Shown piece by piece: positions 15,505 to 24,794 of a stretch of 64,000 nucleotides of DNA. The stretch covers positions 1-64,000 of the forward strand of contig JAKOXH010000042.1 of NCBI GenBank assembly GCA_029781135.1, written 5' to 3'. The translations under genes and the position numbers were made by a program. Position 1 is the stretch's first letter; the number at the start of each line of letters is the position of its first letter. This stretch comes from Planctomycetota bacterium (GTDB lineage Bacteria; Planctomycetota; Planctomycetia; Pirellulales; Lacipirellulaceae). The notes under the pieces are model-generated. The model worked only from the letters and a program-made list of their open reading frames with translations. It did no database searches and had not been told where the DNA came from.

Positions 15505-17592
15505 TTACGCCTGCGCCAGTAACTCCTTTAAAACGTTCATATCCGCTGGCTTGACCAGATGATGATCGAATTCGGCACGCCGGGCATGGCGATTGACTTC
15601 ATGCTGGCTATAACCTGTCATCGCCACTAACAGCGGTGAATCGGCTCCGTATTCGCTACGAACACAGCGCGCGACTTCGTAGCCATCCATCCCCGGTAAG
15701 CCAATATCCAGCAGCACAACCTCAGGATTATACTCTCGAACCGCCAGCAAGGCTTCGCGACCGTCGGCCGCGGCTCGCACGTCGTGGCCTAGCTTGCGCA
15801 GCAATGCCACCGTCACGCGCGCTAGCGCAGGCTGATCTTCTACCACCAATACCCGGCGGGACCGTATCGAATTCGCTGACATCGCGGGCGGTTTTGCTTC
15901 CTCCCGGCTGACCCCATCAACGGCGGCCGGCAAGGCTACCACGAACTCGGCGCCGCGTCCGAAACCTTCGCTCATCGCCCACACGCGACCGCCGTGAAGC
16001 TCGGTCAGCCCGCGCACAATGGTCAAGCCAATTCCTAGCCCTCCCTCCGCTCGATGCAGCGAACGATTCGCCTGTGCGAACAGATCGAAGACGCTTGGCA
16101 GCAGATCTGGGCCAATTCCAATTCCCGTATCCTTCACGCGAAATACAACATCGTTACCTTCTCGCTCGGCACTAAACCAGATGTCGCCGCCCGGGTCGGT
16201 GTATTTTGCCGAGTTTACCAGCAAATTCGATAGAATCTGCTCCAGCCGATAGGGATCCGCTTCCAAAACAACGTCTTTCGGCGGCAACGATAATCGCAGT
16301 TTATGTCCGCGCGACGTGAACAGCACTTCGTTCGATTCAGCCACTCGAGCCACGATTTCCGCGGCATTCACCCTGGTCTTTTGTAGTTGCACTCGGCCAC
16401 TCGTGATCCGCGAGACATCGAGAAGATCATCAACGAGTCTCTTCATCAACGATGCTTGCTGACGCACGATTTCCAATGACTCCTGGAAAGCCGCGTCACT
16501 GGGCTCGAGCAACCGCGTTAATTCGCCGGCGTTTGTAATCGCGGCCAGGGGGTTCCGCAATTCGTGCCCTAGCATCGCCAAAAACTCGTCCTTGCGACGT
16601 TCGCCATCACGAATCGTTTGAAACAGCTGCGCATTATCGAGCGCCGTGGCGGCTCGCGACGCCAATTCTTCAATCAGCGTTATGTCATTCGGCTCAAACT
16701 GGGCCCGTGATCCGCACAGACAGCAAACAATCGCCCCGAGCGGCGTATCGCGCGCGATAAGCGGCGCCACGATTACGCTCGACCAGTTTCTTTTGTCCCC
16801 CAAATCGGGCGCGCTACCCAGCGCTTCAGATGATAATGGCTGTGCATGGCCACTACTGACCGCCTCGCGAACCGCGACTCCTAATTTCGGACTAACTTGC
16901 TCGATCCGAGAATGTGAGCCCGTGCTGGCGGCGCGCTGGACCCGGGCGTCGGCTGGACGCACACGCGCAAACCACAAGTCCATATTTGCATCGTAAAGTA
17001 CGAGTTGACACGCATCCGCTAACGTCGGCACCATCGTGCGATGCAAACTCGCCAGCGTCGTATCAAAATCCAAGGAGCGCGCGAGCAACCGACTCGCTTC
17101 GGCCAACAGCGCCGAACGTCGCATTGCTTTTTCGGCCACTTGCCGCGCTGCTTGTTCGCGCGCCAATTGCACGCGATGGGCCGCCTGCTGCCGAATCGTC
17201 TCCGTCTTTTGAAACAACTCGACAAAGACGCTGACTTTCGTCCGCAGCACATCGGCGTCAATCGGCGTCGAAATGAAGTCGACCGCCCCTAACGCGTAGC
17301 CTTTGGCCGTTTGTACTTGGTCGTTGAACGCGGTCACGAAAATGATCGGCGTATGTTCCGATCGACGCCGCTCGCGAATCAACGCGGCCGTTTCGAAACC
17401 GTCCATCTCCGGCATATTGACGTCGAGCAAGATCACCGCAAAATCGTCTTTCTGCAGACATCGTAGTGCTTCGCGGCCAGAGTGCGCTTGAACAATGTTC
17501 TGGCCCAGTTCCGCCAGCGTGTCGTTGATAGCCAGAATTTTCTCCGCCATATCATCCACTACCAGAATGTTGACGGGCTCACTTGGCTTCAT
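15505..17592 (-). CDS. Hybrid histidine kinase REC-GAF-HisKA-HATPase-REC
   Basis: A 695-aa cytoplasmic sensor kinase without membrane helices. Domain order: receiver 1 (about 6-125, Asp57 in VILLDVNMPEMDG), coiled linker (125-165), GAF (about 170-325), HisKA with the phospho-His343 in LAMLGHELRNPLAA, HATPase with N-, G1- and G2-type boxes (about 400-560; NLLVNSAKYTDPGG, VKDTGIGIG, GGLGIGLTIV), and receiver 2 (about 580-695; VVLLDIGLPGMDG, Lys in HHLVKPAD). Receiver 1 carries ISTPI where Lys-Pro is expected, so its switch may be altered. It lies upstream of the NtrC-type regulator, its probable partner. The start ATG 17592 is chosen by domain alignment; its ribosome site is weak. Confidence 0.93.
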   Translation of the reverse strand: MKPSEPVNILVVDDMAEKILAINDTLAELGQNIVQAHSGREALRCLQKDDFAVILLDVNMPEMDGFETAALIRERRRSEHTPIIFVTAFNDQVQTAKGYALGAVDFISTPIDADVLRTKVSVFVELFQKTETIRQQAAHRVQLAREQAARQVAEKAMRRSALLAEASRLLARSLDFDTTLASLHRTMVPTLADACQLVLYDANMDLWFARVRPADARVQRAASTGSHSRIEQVSPKLGVAVREAVSSGHAQPLSSEALGSAPDLGDKRNWSSVIVAPLIARDTPLGAIVCCLCGSRAQFEPNDITLIEELASRAATALDNAQLFQTIRDGERRKDEFLAMLGHELRNPLAAITNAGELTRLLEPSDAAFQESLEIVRQQASLMKRLVDDLLDVSRITSGRVQLQKTRVNAAEIVARVAESNEVLFTSRGHKLRLSLPPKDVVLEADPYRLEQILSNLLVNSAKYTDPGGDIWFSAEREGNDVVFRVKDTGIGIGPDLLPSVFDLFAQANRSLHRAEGGLGIGLTIVRGLTELHGGRVWAMSEGFGRGAEFVVALPAAVDGVSREEAKPPAMSANSIRSRRVLVVEDQPALARVTVALLRKLGHDVRAAADGREALLAVREYNPEVVLLDIGLPGMDGYEVARCVRSEYGADSPLLVAMTGYSQHEVNRHARRAEFDHHLVKPADMNVLKELLAQA

Positions 17593-18296
17593 TGATGCTG
17601 TCTCAAGAATAGGCTTATCGAACCACATCCGTGTTGTTCACAATTCGCATTGGCCGAGGCGGTATGCCAGACTCGGCTGCCGACTTTTTGCTCTTCGCTC
17701 CAAACTCGACTCAGCCGCCGCAGGAATTTGACCGGGCGGCCGTCATCTCACAAGCATTCTACTCAATTCCCCCAAGTTAAACTCTAGGCTGCCCCGCTGA
17801 CGAGTCGCGTATCACGGCCCCGCGAACCAAATTGGCCACGGATTCTGGTATTCAATTGGTCGCCGAGCAGAGTTTCCGTTTTCACGCGTTGGTCGAACGC
17901 CACCGAATGGGTGCAACGATGATTCGCTGGACGCACGTCGGCGTTCCCCCACCGGAAAGTGGCTGACTACCATCAAACGACTTGCCGGGAAGCGAAATAA
18001 CGCGGGGAATTCCGCGTGTGTTAAACCGGTTTCCGAGACCGACTTCGGACTAACGGCAATCATGCTGAACCCACAAGAATTCCCGTCGGGCCCAGCCGCC
18101 ACCTAAACATGCGGGCCGGTTCATTTGCGACCAATGCATTTATTGGGCCATTTTCGCTGGACCACCACGAAACGTGGGGTTCCGCAGGAAATGTCGGTAT
18201 GTCGTGGTCATGGCGGCATGATCCTGGTCGATCATCCACCATATTGGCCATACTTTGACCAAGTTCTGGTAAAGCCGGGCACTTAAATTGCCCGGG
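17593..18296. other. Intergenic region, no gene seen
   Basis: About 700 bases without a credible gene; short frames on both strands lack family resemblance or ribosome sites. The right part (about 18190-18260) holds dyad-like sequence (GTCGTGGTCATGGCGGCATG, GATCCTGGTCGATC) just upstream of a sigma-54-like site, a place where an activator could bind. Confidence 0.4.
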
Positions 18297-18311
18297 GGGC
18301 ACATGCTTTGC
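18297..18311 (+). promoter_or_regulatory. Candidate sigma-54 promoter of 153-aa gene
   Basis: GGGCACATGCTTTGC: GG (18298-18299) and GC (18310-18311) 10 bases apart, with perfect GGCAC and TTGC. It is 65 bases before the ATG at 18377. Confidence 0.6.
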
Positions 18312-18376
18312 CGAGTTCTTGTGGCGGCTTATTGACTTAATCTACGTCACTTTCCAACAGCCTTGCCACGATCCAT

Positions 18377-18838
18377 ATGAGCGACCCAATTTCTCCGGCC
18401 ACCGAGTTTACGGCGGCAATTGAGTCTTTCGAAACGGCCCTGCTTACGCCAATCACGTCCGGTGACCTGCCCGACTGGCTGGAGAAACTGAAGAGCGCGT
18501 GGAAACACGCAGCCGATATCTTGCGGGGCGAGAGTCGCCTGCATCAGCAGCAATTAGACGAAATTGCCGTACAAGATCCTGAGTTACTATTTCGCGTTGA
18601 GCAACTGCGTGCTGAAGACATTGATCTCAACAAACAGTGCGAGCGAATTGATCAAGCGGTGACGCGACTGTCTGATCTTGGTCCACGATTGGAGCCCGAC
18701 GAAGAGCGCGCCCGCCGTCCCACGCAGCAAGCCATCGACGAAGGACTCGCCTTGGTTACTCGTGTGCGACGCCAGAAGATAGCGATGCAGACGTGGTACA
18801 ACGAGGCCTTCAACCGCGATCGCGGTCCGGTGGATTGA
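18377..18838 (+). CDS. Helical protein of unknown function
   Basis: A 153-aa soluble protein, predicted mostly alpha-helical, with heptad-like stretches (HQQQLDEIAVQDPELLFRVE, then IDQAVTRLSDL). It has no signal peptide, membrane helix or Cys-rich motif. I recognise no family. The excellent sigma-54-like site 65 bases upstream and its location next to the phosphorelay genes suggest it is part of the same regulon. The size and charged helices would suit an adaptor or partner protein (speculative). Confidence 0.72.
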   Translation: MSDPISPATEFTAAIESFETALLTPITSGDLPDWLEKLKSAWKHAADILRGESRLHQQQLDEIAVQDPELLFRVEQLRAEDIDLNKQCERIDQAVTRLSDLGPRLEPDEERARRPTQQAIDEGLALVTRVRRQKIAMQTWYNEAFNRDRGPVD

Positions 18839-19135
18839 ACTCGCGGAACGTGCCGACTACGGCAATTCAAATGCGGTTCGATAGATTGATTAAGGTGGCG
18901 ACGAGTTAGCGGTCGTGGCGGCAAGAACCGGATGCGTCTCTACGGCCGTTTCTCGTTTCTTGCGGCAATTGCCGCCTCTTCGCGACCTGCCTATCCGCCG
19001 CAATCGTCTATCGGTAAACTACCATCATTTGTATAGGTTGCCCTGGGCACGCCAGAACCTAAGTCCACTTACGATTGGAGAATCTGTGGTTCTGCGTGCG
19101 GCAGATCACCTCGTCTCCGTCTTTCCTCGTAAGCT

Positions 19136-20290
19136 ATGGCCAACGAACTTTCCGCGAGTGACATTCACTCACCCGAGACTGCTTCCCACGTAGATCAACC
19201 GGTCGATCGCGTCGTGGCCATCGACGCCTTACGCGGCTTCGATATGTTCTGGATCGCCGGCGGCCGCGAACTGGTACTTGCCGCCGTTGCCATCTTTAAG
19301 TCGCCCGTGCCTAGCTGGCTCGACAATCAACTCGAACATCGGTCCTGGGAAGGCTTCTCGGCTTGGGACCTGATCATGCCGCTGTTCTTATTCATTGTCG
19401 GCACCGCGATGCCATTTTCCTTCTCGCGGCGGCTGGAGCAGGGCGCGTCGAAGTCGCAACTTTACGCGAAAATCATCCGTCGCACGATTCTCCTCTTCAT
19501 TCTCGGTATGGTCGTGCAAGGAAACCTGCTCGATTTTAAGCTTTCCACGTTGCATGTTTACGCTAACACGTTGCAGGCGATTGCCGCTGGTTATTTAATC
19601 GCCGGCTTCGTCATGCTCAACGTCGGCGTGATTGGCCAATTCCTATTTACCGTCCTTATGTTGGTCGGCTTTTGGGCCTTATTGATGTATTTCCCGCTCA
19701 TCGGTCACGGCGCTGGCGTGCTGGAGCCGCGCGTCAACGTGGCCATGGCGGTCGATGAATTCGTCCTCGGGCGCTTTCGCGATGGCACGAGTTACACCTG
19801 GGTCTTGAGTAGTATGACGTTTGCCGCCTCCGTGTTCTTCGGCGTCTTCGGCGGACATGTCCTTCGATCACGCCTTGGCCCCTGGACCCGTGTCGCGGTC
19901 CTAACTTTTTTTGGACTTCTCTGCCTCGCGACCGGCTGGATTTGGTCCGAGTGGCTTCATTTCCCCATCATCAAACACATTTGGACCAGTTCGATGACGC
20001 TTTGGGCCGCCGGTTGGAGCTACTTGCTCCTCGCGCTCTTCTACCTGCTTATTGATGTTCTTGGACTACGGCGTTGGGCCTTTCCATTTGTAGTGACCGG
20101 TGCGAACGCCCTAACCATTTACGTGGCGTGGCATTTGCTTCCTTTCGAAGAAGTCGCCAAGCACTTGTCGGGTGGACTGGCCGCTCACTTAGGATCCGTC
20201 GGCGGGTTCGTCGTGACACTCACCGCGATCCTCCTGTGGTGGTTCGTCCTCTATGACCTCTACCGCCGCCGCGTCTTCCTGCGAATTTGA
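19136..20290 (+). CDS. DUF5009/HGSNAT-like membrane acyltransferase
   Basis: A 384-aa polytopic membrane protein related to heparan-alpha-glucosaminide N-acetyltransferase and bacterial NagX/YeiB-type proteins (DUF5009/DUF1624). The N-terminal hallmark VVAIDALRGFDMFWI is followed by WDLIMPLFLFIVGTAMPFSF, with about ten membrane helices. Such proteins are thought to acetylate glycans or their breakdown products across the membrane, with a catalytic His on an early loop. The donor and acceptor here cannot be read from sequence. It stands alone between a 297-base gap and the convergent Rrf2 gene. Confidence 0.9.
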   Translation: MANELSASDIHSPETASHVDQPVDRVVAIDALRGFDMFWIAGGRELVLAAVAIFKSPVPSWLDNQLEHRSWEGFSAWDLIMPLFLFIVGTAMPFSFSRRLEQGASKSQLYAKIIRRTILLFILGMVVQGNLLDFKLSTLHVYANTLQAIAAGYLIAGFVMLNVGVIGQFLFTVLMLVGFWALLMYFPLIGHGAGVLEPRVNVAMAVDEFVLGRFRDGTSYTWVLSSMTFAASVFFGVFGGHVLRSRLGPWTRVAVLTFFGLLCLATGWIWSEWLHFPIIKHIWTSSMTLWAAGWSYLLLALFYLLIDVLGLRRWAFPFVVTGANALTIYVAWHLLPFEEVAKHLSGGLAAHLGSVGGFVVTLTAILLWWFVLYDLYRRRVFLRI

Positions 20291-20377
20291 GCGCTGGGCG
20301 TTTTGCTGGCGTGCAACTCGCACTGCAGGGGTGGCTGAGGTCGAGCGCGGCGAGCACTAGCAACGCCGCGGGATGTG

Positions 20378-20806
20378 CTACCGCTTCACGACTTCGCACA
20401 GCGGTACAATGTCGCGCGTCGATTTTAGTAATTGGCCAATCGTCACCCGCGCCAGCGATTTCTCGATCGAGGCGTACACCGAATCGAGTTCCTTGTGCAG
20501 CGGGCAAAGTCTCGTGTGCGACGACAGCCCCAGCGGGCAACTGTGAATCCGCTCCAACGGCGCGACGGCGTTCACCACATCCAAGATCCGAATCGCGCTC
20601 GGCTTTTTCGCCAGTCCATACCCGCCACCAGGACCAGGCTGCGAGCGGACTAAATCCGCCGCCACAAGTTCCTGCAAGACCTTGTGCAAGTAGCGCCGCG
20701 GAACCTGTGTACCGGCCGCCAGATTGTCGGCCGATTCATGCTGATCCGGATTCCGGCCCAGCCACACCGCGGCGCGCAATGCATATTCGGCCGTCTTCGG
20801 TAACAT
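20378..20806 (-). CDS. Rrf2 family transcriptional regulator
   Basis: A 142-aa winged-helix regulator. The Rrf2 signature is complete: [17 protein letters not shown] at the start, a recognition helix in [19 protein letters not shown], and [10 protein letters not shown]. The effector loop (about 90-110) has Cys in SCPLGL and RLCPLH with a third Cys near the C-terminus (PLCEV), similar to proteins that bind a 2Fe-2S cluster such as NsrR or IscR. It may therefore sense nitric oxide, redox or Fe-S status. The start at 20806 is fixed by family alignment; the frame runs open to 20968. It is divergent from a CXXCH protein, with a perfect inverted repeat between them. Confidence 0.92.
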   Translation of the reverse strand: MLPKTAEYALRAAVWLGRNPDQHESADNLAAGTQVPRRYLHKVLQELVAADLVRSQPGPGGGYGLAKKPSAIRILDVVNAVAPLERIHSCPLGLSSHTRLCPLHKELDSVYASIEKSLARVTIGQLLKSTRDIVPLCEVVKR

Positions 20807-20957
20807 AGCCAACACTCCTGATCCGACTGAAGACTGCGCTGTGAATGAACCTGTAAGAGGCGTCTCCCGACGCCGATGACGCGGTCTATTGCTGCACGTA
20901 ATCGGCCTCGGAGAGGCCTCCCACAGCCCATTGGCTGGCCAGGCCTCACTAGTTGCG

Positions 20958-20981
20958 ATTCTACACATCTTTATGTAGAAT
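20958..20981. promoter_or_regulatory. Perfect inverted repeat, candidate Rrf2 operator
   Basis: ATTCTACA (20958-20965), spacer CATCTTTA, then TGTAGAAT (20974-20981). The total length of 24 bp is similar to operators of Rrf2-type dimers such as NsrR. It lies 80 bases before the CXXCH gene and 151 bases before the Rrf2 gene. Confidence 0.6.
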
Positions 20982-21061
20982 TCAAGTTGCTCAATTCGTG
21001 CGTTGCCGCTGGGCCAGCCTATGTCGGCGGCTATGCCAAGCTTTCGATTTCGGAGTTCACG

Positions 21062-22396
21062 ATGACTTCCAAACTCTTGTGCTCAATCGCGGCCCTGTGC
21101 CTTTGGACCGGACCTATCTCCACGCAAATTTGTCGGGCGGATGATGATTTCGAGCGGCCGCCCATCGAATACAGCAAGAGTGCCCCGCACGACCGCATTT
21201 CGCGCATCCAAGAAAAGTTGGCCAGCGGCGAGTTGAAACTGGACTACGACCAGAAATTTGGCTACCTGCCCGCGTTTTTGAAGGCCGTCGAAGTGCCGGT
21301 GTCATCGCAAATGTTCGTGTTTTCCAAGACCAGTTTTCAACGTAGTCGGATCGCCCCTCGTACCCCGCGAGCCGTGTACTTCAGCGACGATATGTACGTC
21401 GGTTACTGTCACTCGGGCGAAGTCCTCGAAGTGGCCGCCATCGATCCGCAGCTGGGCTGTACATTTTACTCCGTCGATCAAAAACAGTTGGATAAGCCGA
21501 AGATCTTCCGCCAAACCGAAAATTGCTTGATTTGCCACAGCTCGACCCGCAGTGAAGGCGTGCCGGGGCTGCTCGTCCGGTCGGTATTCACCGGCAAGAG
21601 CGGCGAACCAATCTTGTCCGCCGGCGGATATAGTGTCGACTACACCACGCCGCTCGAACACCGTTGGGGCGGTTGGTACGTCACCGGTACCCACGGCAAG
21701 CAGCACCACCTCGGCAACCTGCTCGTGAAAAAGGACGAGGTGGAAGAACCCGTCAATAACGAAGCTGGCGAGAACGTGACTTCGCTCAAGGATCGCTTCT
21801 CGGTCGACTCCTATCTCTCGCCCCATAGCGACATCGTCGCCCTCATGGTCCTCGAGCACCAAGTGCTAGTGCACAATCGCATCACGCGGGCCAACTTCGA
21901 AGCCCGCAGTGCGATGCACTACCAGAAGGAAATCAACAAAGCGCTCGGCGAACCAGCCAGCAATCGGCTCGATAGCGTGACGCACCGCATTCAAAGCGCC
22001 GGCGACAAACTGGTCGACGCCCTGCTGTTCGTCGATGAGGCCAGGTTTACCGATGAAATCCACGGTTCCTCGAAGTTCACGGAAGAGTTCGCCAAGCGCG
22101 GCCCGCGCGATGCCAAGGGCCGCTCGCTCCGCGAATTCGACTTGAAGACGCACCTCTTCAAATATCCTTGCAGCTATTTGATCGACACACCACACTTCGA
22201 TGCGCTTCCCGACGAGATGCGCGCCTACGTCTGGCAACGCTTGTGGGATGTGCTCTCCGGCAAAGTGCAAGACCAGAAGTTCGCCCACCTCTCCGCCGAC
22301 GACCGCCGGGCCATTGTTGAAATCGTGCAAGAAACAAAAACCAACCTGCCCGATTACTGGAAGGCCAGCGCGCTAGCCAGCGCGACGAAACCCTAG
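21062..22396 (+). CDS. Secreted protein with single CXXCH heme motif
   Basis: A 444-aa exported protein: a signal peptide ([20 protein letters not shown], cleavage near RADD) and one heme-c type motif, NCLICH, near residue 157, followed by [16 protein letters not shown]. An earlier GYCHSG sequence (about 117) and many His ([17 protein letters not shown]) could supply axial or further ligands. The N-terminal part ([20 protein letters not shown]) is helical. I know of similar planctomycete proteins without known function; it is not a classical cytochrome c. The divergent Rrf2 gene and operator-like repeat suggest redox- or nitrogen-oxide-controlled expression (inference). Start chosen at ATG 21062, where the signal peptide begins. 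Confidence 0.8.
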   Translation: MTSKLLCSIAALCLWTGPISTQICRADDDFERPPIEYSKSAPHDRISRIQEKLASGELKLDYDQKFGYLPAFLKAVEVPVSSQMFVFSKTSFQRSRIAPRTPRAVYFSDDMYVGYCHSGEVLEVAAIDPQLGCTFYSVDQKQLDKPKIFRQTENCLICHSSTRSEGVPGLLVRSVFTGKSGEPILSAGGYSVDYTTPLEHRWGGWYVTGTHGKQHHLGNLLVKKDEVEEPVNNEAGENVTSLKDRFSVDSYLSPHSDIVALMVLEHQVLVHNRITRANFEARSAMHYQKEINKALGEPASNRLDSVTHRIQSAGDKLVDALLFVDEARFTDEIHGSSKFTEEFAKRGPRDAKGRSLREFDLKTHLFKYPCSYLIDTPHFDALPDEMRAYVWQRLWDVLSGKVQDQKFAHLSADDRRAIVEIVQETKTNLPDYWKASALASATKP

Positions 22397-22552
22397 CGCC
22401 GGCCATTAGCGGCGGCTGCCAAGCCGCTGCGATCATCGCCACGCTCCCTCGTTACCAATACGCGTCAAACGCCCGTTATGACGATGCCCCGATTCTGCAC
22501 TTTCGTTGCGTGGGCGCCGCCCACCAATCTGCGAGGCGATGCCCCTCTTTTC

Positions 22553-22655
22553 CGTGGGTGCCATGCTCTCGCGAAACAGAACATGCCCACCCTCGCGATA
22601 AGACGTAAATGTTTCGCGTGAGCATGCCAGCGCGAGTGAGGGCATGCCACCCACG
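22553..22655. repeat. Imperfect long inverted repeat in gap
   Basis: CGTGGGTGCCATGC (from 22553) is mirrored by GGCATGCCACCCACG (22641-22655), with further matching inside (CTCTCGCG / CGCGAGTGAG and ACATG / CATG). It lies just past the stop of the minus-strand PQQ-like gene and may act as a terminator or be a mobile palindrome remnant. Confidence 0.5.
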
Positions 22656-22675
22656 TGACAAGCCGTCAATGACTT

Positions 22676-23914
22676 CTACTCAATCCGCCACAAATTGGAT
22701 TCCGTGCGCAAATAGATCGCGCCGTCATCGACCGCCGGCGATGCCAGCGACCGCTCCCCCAGCTCGTTCGTCGAGAGCGACTCGAATTCCTTGCTCGCAC
22801 GCACGACCGTGGTGACCCCTTCTTCACTCAAAAAGTAGATTCGCCCCTCGGCCAACACGGGCGATGCCGAATAGTTGCCGCCCAGCCGTTTCGTCCAGTG
22901 CACTTTCCCGGTCTTGGCATCAACGCAGTTCGCCACGCCAATATCCGAAATGAAATACAACTCATCGCCAACCACGAGCACCGACGGCGTGAGCGGCGCC
23001 CCTTTTTCCAGCGACCACGCCACGTTCGTCTCAGTCACATCGCCTTGTGCTTTCTGTGGTCGAATCGCATAGAGCACTGCCTTATCGAACCCAGAGGCCA
23101 CGTACAGCAAACCGTGCGCGAACACCGGCCGCGGCACCACCGAGTAGCCCTCGCCATACCGCACCCGCCAAATCTCGCGGCCATCCCGCGGATCGTACGC
23201 GCCGACCAGGCCACTGCCTGGTGAAATGACTTGCTGCTGCCCGTCCACCTCGATTGCCGCCGGCGTGCAAAAAGAAAACGTCTTCGTGGCCTTCGTCTGC
23301 CGCTCGACCTTCCAGCGAACGTCGCCCGTCTGGCGATCGAGCGCGGCAATGAACGGCTTCGCCTCACCATCGCAACTGAATACCAACACCTCGCCGATCA
23401 GTTGCGGCGAACCACCCGCTCCATGTTTCGGCGGATACGCCAGCGACGTTTGCCGCCACACGACCTTTCCATTCAAATCGAGGGCCGCCGTGCCCATGTG
23501 GCCAAAGTGCACGTACTCGCGGTCGCCATCCACGATCGGCGTGGGGCTGGCGAGGCCGTTCTTCGCGTGCTTCTCGCCCGTCGCCTTGGCATCCGGTTGA
23601 AACACTTCCGTATTCCATACGATATGCCCGTCCTTCGCGTCGATGCAAATCGCGCGCAACGACGTTGGGCCATCTTTTTCGCCGACCGCCGTCGTCAGGT
23701 ACAACTTCCCGCCAACCAGCACGGGCGAGGACCACCCCGTCCCAGGAATCGCCTGCTTCCACGCGATGTGCTCCGTCGCGCTCCAATGCACCGGCACGTT
23801 CTTCGCCGTCGAAACGCCATCCCCATTCGGCCCCCGAAACTGCGGCCAATCCGCCGCTCGCGCCGCGACGCCCACCACTAAGAGAACCACAACCAACAAC
23901 ATTCGCGACGCCAT
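22676..23914 (-). CDS. Exported PQQ-like beta-propeller protein
   Basis: A 412-aa secreted protein with signal peptide (LLVVVLLVVGVAARAADWPQ) and a PQQ/BamB-like propeller made of repeated blades (GAYDPRDGREIWRVRYGEGY; DAKTGKVHWTKRLGG; LDRQTGDVRWKVERQ). The start WPQFRGPNGDGVS is a planctomycete hallmark of this family. PQQ ligands cannot be confirmed; many such proteins are structural or bind other ligands instead of acting as dehydrogenases. ATG 23914 begins the signal peptide; the frame runs open to 23959. No operon partner is seen. Confidence 0.88.
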   Translation of the reverse strand: MASRMLLVVVLLVVGVAARAADWPQFRGPNGDGVSTAKNVPVHWSATEHIAWKQAIPGTGWSSPVLVGGKLYLTTAVGEKDGPTSLRAICIDAKDGHIVWNTEVFQPDAKATGEKHAKNGLASPTPIVDGDREYVHFGHMGTAALDLNGKVVWRQTSLAYPPKHGAGGSPQLIGEVLVFSCDGEAKPFIAALDRQTGDVRWKVERQTKATKTFSFCTPAAIEVDGQQQVISPGSGLVGAYDPRDGREIWRVRYGEGYSVVPRPVFAHGLLYVASGFDKAVLYAIRPQKAQGDVTETNVAWSLEKGAPLTPSVLVVGDELYFISDIGVANCVDAKTGKVHWTKRLGGNYSASPVLAEGRIYFLSEEGVTTVVRASKEFESLSTNELGERSLASPAVDDGAIYLRTESNLWRIE

Positions 23915-23973
23915 ATCCACATTCACCTGAAAATTGTTAGAACACCAAACTCCGTCCAAACGACAACTCCGCG

Positions 23974-24011
23974 TTTAGCCGCGACGCGCAGGCCCGGCGC
24001 AGCGGAGCACG
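23974..24011 (+). repeat. REP-like repeat, family A
   Basis: TTTAGCCGCGACGCGCAGG followed by GCGCAGCGGAGCAC. Related copies are at 31197, 33709 and 57532, with a diverged one at 3398 and short tandem forms at 37163. Confidence 0.6.
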
Positions 24012-24507
24012 CCGCCCCCAAAGCCGCTTTTGGCCATCCCCGTCAACGTCATTTGCGGAAATCTCATTTTGAGCAATTCTTTTCACCATAACCAGTTGCA
24101 ATCGGCCCAATATTCACACTTCGCGGGCGAATACCTGGTGACGTTATAATAAGCGTCATGCAGCCTAATGCCACGTCGCCAGACGCGGCAACGGGGGACC
24201 CAAACGGAAAACAACCGGGCCGTGCAACAGTGCACCACGCCAAGTTTTCCACGGGGCGCAGATTTGCGAGATGGTAAGCGGGTTTCGAGAGTCAATCTGA
24301 GTTAACGGCCAGAATAGCTTCCGGCGCTAAACTCTCAACTCTCAACCCTCAACCATCCGCAATCGGGGCACTTTCCAGCCCTAGCCCGTCAGCTAACCTC
24401 GTCGGCCGGCCGAATGCGTTGTTCGGCCCTGGTGGAAGGGCTTCTTCGCCACTGCGCTGCGGCGACAAGCACCGACTTTTCTGGCGGATATTACACTTCG
24501 AGTGCTC

Positions 24508-24714
24508 TTTGGTGCCACTGGCTCCGCCAGTGCTCGTTGTATGCCAAGGCCTTGCGGCCTAAGGACTGTTTCGTCGTCCAGCTTCACAAAACAAAGTGCA
24601 AGCCAATTTTCACTGTACAGAGTCAAATACTGCTGGTTGGCGATTATTCAGGCCACAAGCGTTGAATGGGAAAGCGAAGCGACAGCCGGCACTGGCAGAG
24701 CCAGTGGCACCAAG
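24508..24714. repeat. Pair of inverted palindromes flanking 155 bases
   Basis: Copy 1 (24508-24534) contains CACTGGC-TCC-GCCAGTG. Copy 2 (24689-24714) contains CACTGGC-AGA-GCCAGTG. The whole units, including GGTGCC/GGCACC ends, are inverted with respect to each other. The structure would suit a BIME-like or MITE-like pair (inference). Confidence 0.65.
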
Positions 24715-24727
24715 CACCGAAAATGTG

Positions 24728-24752
24728 CGTTTCCACGTAGAGCGTGGAAACG
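24728..24752. repeat. Perfect 10-bp hairpin upstream of SPFH gene
   Basis: CGTTTCCACG (24728-24737), loop TAGAG, CGTGGAAACG (24743-24752). It lies 42 bases before the SPFH start codon, so it would be in the 5' leader of that transcript if the promoter is upstream. Confidence 0.7.
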
Positions 24753-24794
24753 ACAACTGACAAGGAAACGACAACTTCAAGAAAGGAAACTGCT

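Larger units (their letters stand above)
24012..24794. other. Long gap rich in palindromic repeats
   Basis: I find no gene. Besides the repeats listed separately, it contains CTCAACTCTCAACCCTCAAC-type simple sequence near 24330. Open frames here (for example 24414-24665) read through repeats and are not credible. Confidence 0.45.
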
